From positions 86,949,469-87,013,468 of the forward strand of contig NC_088677.1 in the NCBI RefSeq assembly GCF_950023065.1: a stretch of DNA of 64,000 nt. Direction: 5' to 3'. Source of the stretch: Planococcus citri (Eukaryota; Arthropoda; Insecta; Hemiptera; Pseudococcidae). The notes under the pieces are model-generated. The model searched no databases. It saw only the letters and a program-made list of their open reading frames with translations, and was not told the origin of the DNA. This document shows positions 56,870 to 64,000 of this stretch, piece by piece (the stretch's first letter is position 1; each line of letters starts with the position of its first letter). A program made the position numbers and the translations under genes.

Positions 56870-57429
56870 TGAGAGGGGTTTTGCGATAAGGGCCCTTGTG
56901 GTGATATTTCGATTTTTTCAGGAGAGAAAAAACATCGAATTGCTTCGATTTTTTCGTTTTTTTTTTTTTTTTTTTTGATTTTTGGATGCAGTGTTGTCTT
57001 GCGCATAGGTTGGAAGTGAAATTTTGACGAAATTCGTTCATCATCGCCTGATATCCCTGATTTAGAAAAGGGACCTTGTGGTGCACAGCCGAATTTACAC
57101 AACGTTATAGACTACCCCGCAAAAAAATACGGAGAAATTCGGATTCGCCATGAAATTTTACGTAGGTAACAACAATAAAATAATTTTTCCATCGACCTTT
57201 TTTTCTTTTTTTTTAAAAATTAAAAACCAACAAAAACTTTGTTTTTTGATTTCCCAAAAATGTGAGTTTTTGAGTATTCATGTTCAAGTAATTTTTACAC
57301 GAGAAGTTGATGAGATAGGCGAAATCTGATTGCACCATTCGATTTCTCGTGAAAAAGTAAGTCGTAATCGTCAATAAAAAAAAAAAACATCGAATCACCA
57401 CAAGGACCCATTTCGCGAAACGCCTCTCA
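56870..57429. mobile_element. 560-bp MITE with TA target duplication
   Basis: Imperfect terminal inverted repeats: left TGAGAGGGGTTTTGCGATAA; right, inverted, TGAGAGGCGTTTCGCGAAAT. Both are followed inward by 'ccttgtggtga'. TA lies outside each end (56868-56869, 57430-57431). The interior is AT-rich with a long T run at 56957-56976. Confidence 0.75.
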
Positions 57430-57441
57430 TATATTATTTTA

Positions 57442-57530
57442 ATGCCCTAACCATCGTAGTAAATTCGTGGCTGAGTGGTTAGGGCATGTAGGTAGGAATA
57501 GGAAATTTAGGGACCCAGGTTCGAATCCCC
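57442..57530 (+). other. tRNA-like sequence with A/B boxes and a perfect 12-bp hairpin
   Basis: ATGCCCTAACCA (57442-57453) and TGGTTAGGGCAT (57476-57487) are perfect inverted copies around a 22-nt loop. The right arm overlaps an RNA polymerase III A-box-like TGGCTGAGTGG, and GGTTCGAATCC, a canonical B box, follows about 50 bases later (57519-57529). I cannot fold a complete cloverleaf (the T stem and acceptor stem do not pair), so this is a tRNA pseudogene or SINE head rather than a tRNA gene. Confidence 0.5.
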
Positions 57531-57538
57531 ATGAGGTA

Positions 57539-58254
57539 CGAGGTATAGTCACAAAGTAAGTTTCACATTTTTAAAAAAAATAGAAGGCGTGAATATTTTT
57601 TGACCAAAATTGGAGGGGACCTAGTTCAAACATTCGACCAGATCTGACAAAATTTATTTTGCATTTGGGTGCATTGTTCGTATTTCACAGCGTGATTAGT
57701 AAAGTGCTGATAAAAAAATGCCGTCCAAAAATTATATTTCAGAAAAAATGAATTTTTCAACCTAACAAAATAAAAATTCATCGGAAAATTGATTGAGAAC
57801 CACTCAAAACATAACATACTAACATTATTTTGATTCAATCAAAATCCAAATCAAGTAAATTGTTCAGTGATAATCTGCTGAATGTCGGCATTGTTGAGAG
57901 TCACTCAGCACCAAAAATTTTGCAACCATCACATGAACAAATTACAGCGCCAAATCACATCTTAACTTGAAATAAGATTACTATGATACGTTTTGAGTAA
58001 TTTTTGATAAATTTTAGTCATATTATTACAACTACAAATTTTTTTTTGTGGCCAAATACCACATTTGGACGGCACTTTTCTATCAGCACTTTACTAATCA
58101 CGCTGTGAAATACGAACAACGCACCCAAATGCAAAATAAATTTTGTCAGATCTGGTCGAATGTTTGAACTACATCCCCTCCAATTTTGGTCAAAAAATAT
58201 CCACGCCTTCTATTTTAAAAAAAAATGTGAAACTTACTTTATGACTATACCTCG
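57539..58254. mobile_element. 716-bp palindromic MITE, family 1, copy 2
   Basis: Same family as 34733-35457: ends CGAGGTATAGTCACAAAGTA and inverse, TA on both sides (57537-57538, 58255-58256), and shared arm sequence containing 'caaaatttattttgcatttg'. Arms are about 250 bp and nearly perfect. Confidence 0.85.
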
Positions 58255-58595
58255 TAAGTAGGTAGGTGACAGATTTTTTGTAGGAAAATTGGATAGGTAA
58301 ATGCTTTGGAGTTACCTATGTAGTACATGATAATGGGGCAAAAATAATGCTGAAATTGAGTTATGAATTATGATATCATTTGCTAACTAAAAATTCATTT
58401 CATTAATTTTTTGTCTACTATAGCCATAAGTAGGTATAGTAAGAATTACCTTGACATGAATAATTTTCAACTTTTTACTTATAATTTAAAAATTACTTCA
58501 AAATGAGTAATTAAACTAATTTTTGTACAATTGAAACATGTAATTTTTATTATCATGATTTAGTAAAAATTATTAAAACAAAATGATTTTTACTA

Positions 58596-59201
58596 AGGTG
58601 CACTGGGGGAAGTTGGAATTCGGGGTAAGTTAGAAAACTTGCTCTAGCGCCTAGAGGTTTATATCTGGCGAAGTGCCACTAAAGGTGACTTGAGGGTACT
58701 ACCCCTACTTCATCATGGCATAAAAATTTTCGCGATTCAGTTTCATTTTAGATGTCTTTGGTTCAATTGTATTTTGTTGTTGTTTTGAACTTATTTTGAA
58801 TTTGGTCTAAAATACAGACTTTCTATTTCCTAGTTTTTCGCATATAGCGGACGAACCGTGCGTCCTAGTGAAAATCTGATGAGAGTAATCTCAAAGAGAA
58901 TTAAATTCTCTACAATTTTGTTTTTGTTTAATTTTTCTAGGACGCTCAGTTTGTGATCTACGCCTCTGCAAAGTTTAGCCTGTTCTGACTTCCCCCAATT
59001 GGGGTAAGTCAGGACAGTTTATATTTTATTCCACTGAGCGAAAGCTACTGTGTCAATCGCGCTCAAATTTTTACCATAGCTTAAGAACCCTTATGGGAAC
59101 CTACATAATAAATTTGATCCATATTGGTTCATTAGAAGGGGAGTAACAGCTGGTCAAAGTTGAAATTGCGAAAAATCATTCTGACTTGCCCCGGTGCACC
59201 T
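58596..59201. mobile_element. 606-bp MITE with AGGTGCAC ends and TA duplication
   Basis: The left end, AGGTGCACTGGGGGAAGT, is inverted at the right (AGGTGCACCGGGGCAAGTCA on the minus strand). TA lies outside both ends (58594-58595, 59202-59203). No frame. Surrounding sequence to about 59830 is AT-rich without genes. Confidence 0.8.
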
Positions 59202-59971
59202 TATTGGTACCTATAGCAAAATTTATTAAAATGATAATTTTTACTATACGATTACAGTAAAAATTATTGAATGGGATCTGGTACTTAATTGTGCTAGGTA
59301 AATACCAGTACAATAATTCCCGCTTATTAGAATCGATTTGGGACCAGGTATGATTGATTCTACAAACTGGAGTATTCGATAAAGCGGAAGGATAAAAAAT
59401 GCAAAATTCCACATTATGTTGACATTTCATCACTTTTTGATGTGTTCTGAAGTTAATTCTAATACTTTTTCGATTTTTTAGTTACGTTTAGCCTTTTAAT
59501 ATGTTATGAACACTTTTTTGTACGATTTTTATAAAGTTAAAAAAAAATCCATCATCTTATACCAATTTTAACCAATTTAAAATATTTATTTTCGCGTTTC
59601 TATGCGACTTTCACACGTTTTCATTGCCAAAATTCAAGATTTTTTCCCCCATTTTTGAAGATTTGTCAATTCTATTGACCAAATGAAATGCTCTTTTTAT
59701 TCCAATAAACGGAAAAATGGGCATGTAAGAAGATGCAAATTGTTCTGTCCCAGCACATTCCATTCCATTAACCAAATTATTCTATTATCCGCGATTCTAA
59801 TAAGCGGGACTTACTGTATTTAGTTAAATTTTTTTGTAAAAATTACCCATATTTTTTTTCGTGTAATTTAGAGGCAATTCAAATTCTTAACATATTTTAT
59901 AAGATTTAATTCTTAATTTAGAATAAAAAGCAAGTTCTGAAAATTGGTTTGAAAATTTATAAATTTGAAGA

Positions 59972-60971
59972 TGTAGTGGAAGGAAACTAAATAAATACTT
60001 TAGCGATCCTACAAGCATAAATTCTACCTAATCTATTTTTCAAACAGTCAGCTGTTTCACTTTATATACCATTAGCGATCCTATAGGACATTTAATGAAA
60101 CTATTCATCATAACAATCAGCTGATTTATCAAAATAAACAAACTGTCATATATTTTATCTACTTAGCGATCCTATGGGAAGTCTACTGTAACTAATTTCA
60201 ATATCATTAGTCAGCTGTTTTATTTCACCCTTAAGGAGCATACTCAGTCAGCTGATAGGTCTTATTTAACCATACATTTTTATAATGTACATAATCAGCT
60301 GATACAAATCTTAATCAGCTGATACAAATATTAATCAGCTGATACAAATATTAATCAGCTGATACAAGTCTCAAACAGCTGAGATAGATTCCTCATCAGC
60401 TGAGAAGCTAGTGCACCCACCTTTTCAGAGTATATAAACTCAGCCAATTCGCTAGTAAAATCAGTTCTCTTCGGGCTATCGAAGCTTCTTCATTAGCCTA
60501 AAGAGCTAGGGAGGTCTACCTTAACATAGGTGTAGAATTTCGCTTATGTGTAGACCGCACTTCATTGATTCTCATAGTGGCTGCTTCGGTACCATTTGAG
60601 ATCTTTGGTTAGCCTTATAGGGATCTCATTGATTCTCATTGCGGATACCTAGTATCTAATTGAGATCTTTGGTTTGGCCTTTAGGGATCTCATTGATCCT
60701 CAGTGTGGATACTTAGTACCATCTGAGATCTTTGGTTTGTCGAATAGGGATCTCATTGATCCTCCCAGTGGATACCTAGTACCATTGGAGATCTTTGGTT
60801 TTGTCTGAACGTGCTAAGGTAAAGTTAACTTAACCTAACCTTACCTTCATCCGCGACTAAGTATAAGACGCGAAAGTTCGGTTAAGTATAATCCGTGAAT
60901 AAACTTCGTGTTTTTCAAAATATAAATAAAAACTTTAAAAACATTTCGTGTGTTCGTTTTCTTCCACTACA
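59972..60971 (+). repeat. Solo LTR, 1000 bp, with GAAGA target duplication
   Basis: Begins TGTAGTGGAAG and ends with the perfect inverse CTTCCACTACA, flanked on both sides by the 5-bp direct repeat GAAGA (59967-59971, 60972-60976). Inside, in plus orientation: many CAGCTG words, TATATAAA at 60431, initiator TCAGTT at 60461 (32 bp on), three to four 63-bp tandem units at about 60565-60805, and AATAAA at 60898-60903. This is a textbook LTR left by recombination between two LTRs of a different family from the one at 1-16143. Confidence 0.95.
60293..60390 (+). promoter_or_regulatory. Tandem 20-bp CAGCTG (E-box) repeat in the solo LTR
   Basis: Four near-perfect copies of AATCAGCTGATACAAATATT and one degenerate copy, each with the palindromic E-box CAGCTG, about 50-140 bp upstream of the LTR's TATA box. 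Further CAGCTG words lie at about 60050-60250. This looks like an enhancer for bHLH-type factors; binding is an inference. Confidence 0.65.
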
Positions 60972-61288
60972 GAAGACAATGGAAATTCTAAAAAAATTAA
61001 TATGAAAATTTGTATTTAGAGACGCTGAGAATTCCAAAAATTGATTAAAAGTTCTGTAAGTTGCAGATAATGTGAACTTGAAAATTATATGAAATAAGTA
61101 TTGTAATATTTATGAAGAAGATGAGAATTCTGAAAAATTGGAGGCAATGTAAATTCCAAAAATTGAGTAAACGTTTTACAATTTGTGGACAATATGAACT
61201 TGAAAATTGAATTTGAAATTTTTTAATTTAAAGACAATCGTCGTCGTCGTAGTCGCGCTCCTTTACAGGAGATAGCGTATATGTCCAT

Positions 61289-62007
61289 CTATATTAGCCG
61301 GTATCTAGCGTATCTAATTGTTTCTTTCAGGGTCTTGCAGGGGGAGTTGGCCGGTGAGTTTGTTGTTAACAGTTCCGATCGTTTCCTGCCTCTCGTCGAT
61401 CTTCCTTGGATTTTCCCCTGTACCGCTAGCATGAAAATACCGTTTTCTCGTATTTTATGAGCTAAATACTTTAGCTTTCTGTTTTTGATGTCTTCACCTA
61501 CGACTTTCCGCTCCTCTCCTATTCTTGCTAGTACTTCCTTGTTGGTAACGAAGTCCTTCCATGAGATCCGTAGTAGCCTTCGATAGCACCACATCTCAAA
61601 AGCGGATACTTTCTTCTCGCATTCTGCACTCATGGTCCATGTTTCGCAGGAATACTTCAGAACGGTCCATACGTAGCATCGCATAATTCTCTTCCTCAGA
61701 TCAATACTCATCGTTCGATTTCCCAGCACATTGGCAAGGTTGTTGAAAGCAGTCTTTGCCATTCCAATCCGTGATTTGATTTTATCACCATTGGTTTTGG
61801 CTTGACCTCCAATCTCACGAGTAGTATCCTCTCTGATTTTGGAATTATGGCACTGATTTTATCGCTGATTCTGGTATGTATTAATATACCCACACCTTGT
61901 TCGTGTGTGTCTTTCCCAGCGAAGATCATTTCATAATTTTCATCTACCCGGTATCTACCGTTTCCAGTCCATCGGGTCTCACTTACTCCTAACACGTCGA
62001 TTTGCAA
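61289..62007 (-). pseudogene. Internally deleted LINE: endonuclease start fused to post-RT end
   Basis: From 62007 the minus strand encodes an endonuclease-type start (DVLGVSETRWTG, then GVGILIHTRISDKISAI). Near 61780 it jumps, with a frame change, to the region after the RT domain (GMAKTAFNNLANVL, then RIMRCYVWTVLKYSCETWTM and FEMWCYRRLLRISW), ending near 61289. The whole reverse transcriptase between them is gone. The family is the same or close to the fragment at 45818-46250. Confidence 0.85.
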
Positions 62008-62602
62008 TCTCCTGCCTTCTCAATAAGAATTCTGAAAAATTATTCAAAATTTGACTATTTAGAGGCAATGTGAATTCTAAAAAATGATTGCAAATTTCCT
62101 AACTCAGCAGCAATGCAAAATTCTGAAAATTTATTGAAAACTTTATGAAATTGTAGCGATGGGGAATTCGGGAAATTGATTTGAAATTTTGTAAATTTTA
62201 AAACAATGCAAACTATGAAAAACAACTAGAAATTTCTTAATTTAGAAGCAATACAAGCTTATAAATTATTCTGAAATACCTATCGTAATTTGGAAAATAT
62301 GAAAACACTGAAAAACAATTATTATTTTGAAGCAGTGAGAGTTTCAAAAATTCACATTACTGTGACATGGTTGATTCACTTATGCACTACCTAGATGTAA
62401 TAACTAATAACGGTTATAGCTGTAGAAAAGGCAGCTAGCTACGCACACTTTGCAGCTAAGCTGTCTAGTTTTTCTTCAGAATTTGAATAGATGCCCTACA
62501 TAAATAGTAAACTTGACAGGTTCCAATTAAATTGATACAAAATTTAACAAGAAGAATTAGGTTACCTAACAGTTTATTAGAACATTTGTACTAATATCGA
62601 GT

Positions 62603-62950
62603 TCAATATATAAAATAATTCACTTTGGAAATATGGTTCGGAGATAAATTAACCATACCATTTGGTCCGCCGCCGGTTATTGGTTGACCTGATGGGGGTT
62701 TAGCACTTGGTTGATGATTCTATTGGGAAAAACGAATAAACAGATAAGTATCAATGTATTTTTCAAATTTCACCTCGTAGCCCACTCCAGATAGATACCT
62801 ACTTATAAATTACAAAATATGTAGGTATAAGTAGGTTCAACTCACACTTGACGGCGGAGGTTGTGGCACAACACAATTGATTCGATCAAAATTTAACAAA
62901 AAAATGACTAAAATACTGAAGAACCAAGCTTTTAACAATTTTCCAAACAT
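62603..62950 (-). CDS. Small secreted Pro/Gly-rich peptide, two exons (copy 2)
   Basis: Exon 1 is 62950-62846, ending at GTGAGT. Exon 2 is 62719-62603, entered after CCAATAG and ending in TGA. Together 73 aa, the same total as the paralogue at 44438-44836. Residues 1-26 form a signal peptide (MFGKLLKAWFFSILVIF start, DRINC end). The mature part starts VVPQPPPSS, continues NHQPSAKPPSGQPITGGG and ends in FIY. Conserved features between the two copies: MFGK start, the Cys at the signal-peptide end, NHxPSxKP at the exon 2 start, GMVNL-like middle, FIY end. Function unknown. Confidence 0.7.
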
Positions 62951-63589
62951 AATAATATGTCTACGATAATGAATTAATGATGCACGGTCGAATTACAATT
63001 AAGTACAATCAAACTGATTACCTACTCTGGTATTTACCTGCAAGTTTAACAATAACGATTGAATTGCACAAAAAAATCATTCCATTTAATCCAAAGCAAC
63101 GAATTTTTATGAATATTGGATCGAAAATCCGGTATAGGTATTACCACACGTGTGCATGTTTGACGTAAATACAACCACTTAGGAACAGCAATATCAGGTG
63201 AAAAACAACTGTTTTTTTTTTCTGCTTCAAATTTATGACCATTTCTACGCAATAAATTTTCATTAAATAAATAGCAAATGGTTCAATTTTCTATTGCGTG
63301 TAAAAAAAAAACACATGCGAATGCATCGACTCTATAGGAATCCGTTCTCCTTTTGTCTAACTAGTGATCAGAATTTTTCATTGATTTGAAACATTAAACA
63401 ATATGAAAAATTTTTGAAAGAATCATAACTCGACAACTGTGTACCTACTACCTACATTCCAACAAGCTTGACTACATGCAATACACTATAAAGTTAAGAT
63501 TGGTGTAAGAACATGTAAGGTAACACCCTCCTTTAAAAACTTCGGAGGTCGAGAGGAACAACTTTTGTGATGAGGGAAAATGAAAAATT

Positions 63590-64000
63590 GAGACGAACAA
63601 ATCACAAAATCTCAAAATGCAGAAGCTCAAAATCTGAAATCTCATAAACCTAAATCTCAAAATCTCAAAACCTGACATCTCAAAATTAAAAAGCTCAAAA
63701 TCTGAAATCTCAAGAAATTCAAGATGTCAAATCTCAAAATCTGAAATTTCAAAATCTCATATCTCAAAAACCGAAATCTCAAAATTCAGAAGTCCAAAAT
63801 CTGAAATTTCAAAAACCGAATCTCAAACTTGAAACTTCAAAATTTGAAATCTCAAAATCCGAAATCTCAAAATCCAAAAAATTCAAAATCTGAAATCTCA
63901 AAAACTGAAATTTAAAAATTTAATTTCTTAAAATCTAAAGTTTCAAAATCTCAAATTTCAAAACCTGAAATCTCAAAATCCAAAAGCTCAAAATCTAAAT
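63590..64000. repeat. Degenerate minisatellite of TCAAAATCTGAAATC units
   Basis: Words such as AAATCTCAAAATCTGAAATC recur every 15-25 bp to the window end, mixed with AAAAGCTCAAAATC. It is low-complexity and non-coding and continues beyond the window. Confidence 0.8.

Noticed and set aside
57442..57530. Functional tRNA-Ser or tRNA-Leu gene
   Set aside because: A and B boxes are present, but the acceptor and T stems do not pair and no anticodon arm can be drawn.
63590..64000. CRISPR-like array at the right edge
   Set aside because: Repeats are short, degenerate and without unique spacers; the genome is eukaryotic, so this is a minisatellite.

Overview
This window is AT-rich eukaryotic DNA with spliced genes, GT-AG introns, TATA/Inr promoters and many mobile-element remnants. 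The gene content is a delta-9 acyl-CoA desaturase, a fatty-acid-amide-hydrolase-2-like amidase, GILT-like secreted proteins, cystine-knot peptides and small two-exon secreted peptides. This points to an insect. A sap-feeding hemipteran such as a mealybug or scale insect is my best guess, but it is an inference and was not checked by search. No bacterial-type operons, rRNA, intact tRNA or CRISPR array were seen.

Left third (1-17.9 kb). A very long, young Ty3/gypsy-class LTR retroelement lies on the minus strand: 5' LTR 15095-16143, primer-binding site 15083-15093, one uninterrupted 2580-codon gag-pol frame, a second 674-codon frame (RING-H2, coiled coil, possible SGNH-like fold) just before the polypurine tract, and a 3' LTR cut by the window start. 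Its usual RNase H has lost two catalytic acids. A second, eukaryotic RNase H1-type domain with all four acids sits inside the integrase region, between the DDE core and the GPY/F-like module. The polyprotein ends with AT-hooks and a membrane anchor. The element sits inside a repeat, apparently within an intron of a plus-strand amidase gene whose last three exons follow at 17166-17892.

Middle (18.7-44.8 kb). Two paralogous five-exon minus-strand genes (18735-23551 and 26901-28381) encode secreted GILT-like proteins that carry glycine-rich N- and C-terminal extensions and lack the canonical GILT active-site cysteine pair. A broken third 3' end lies near 34 kb. Intron 4 of the first gene is swollen to 3.4 kb by a repeat carrying a TARG1/OARD1-like macrodomain fragment; a second copy of that repeat lies at 40.7-43.1 kb. 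Two small cystine-knot-like secreted peptides lie at 39.4-40.3 kb, and a 73-aa two-exon secreted peptide gene at 44.4-44.8 kb has a sister gene at 62.6-62.95 kb.

Right third (44.9-64 kb). LINE fragments, a 310-bp tandem array interrupted by a 1.39-kb palindromic transposon, the complete five-exon desaturase gene (52121-56083), several TA-flanked MITEs, and a perfect 1000-bp solo LTR (59972-60971) with a 5-bp target duplication. Much of the non-genic sequence is fold-back DNA: at least eight separate inverted-repeat elements have readable ends.
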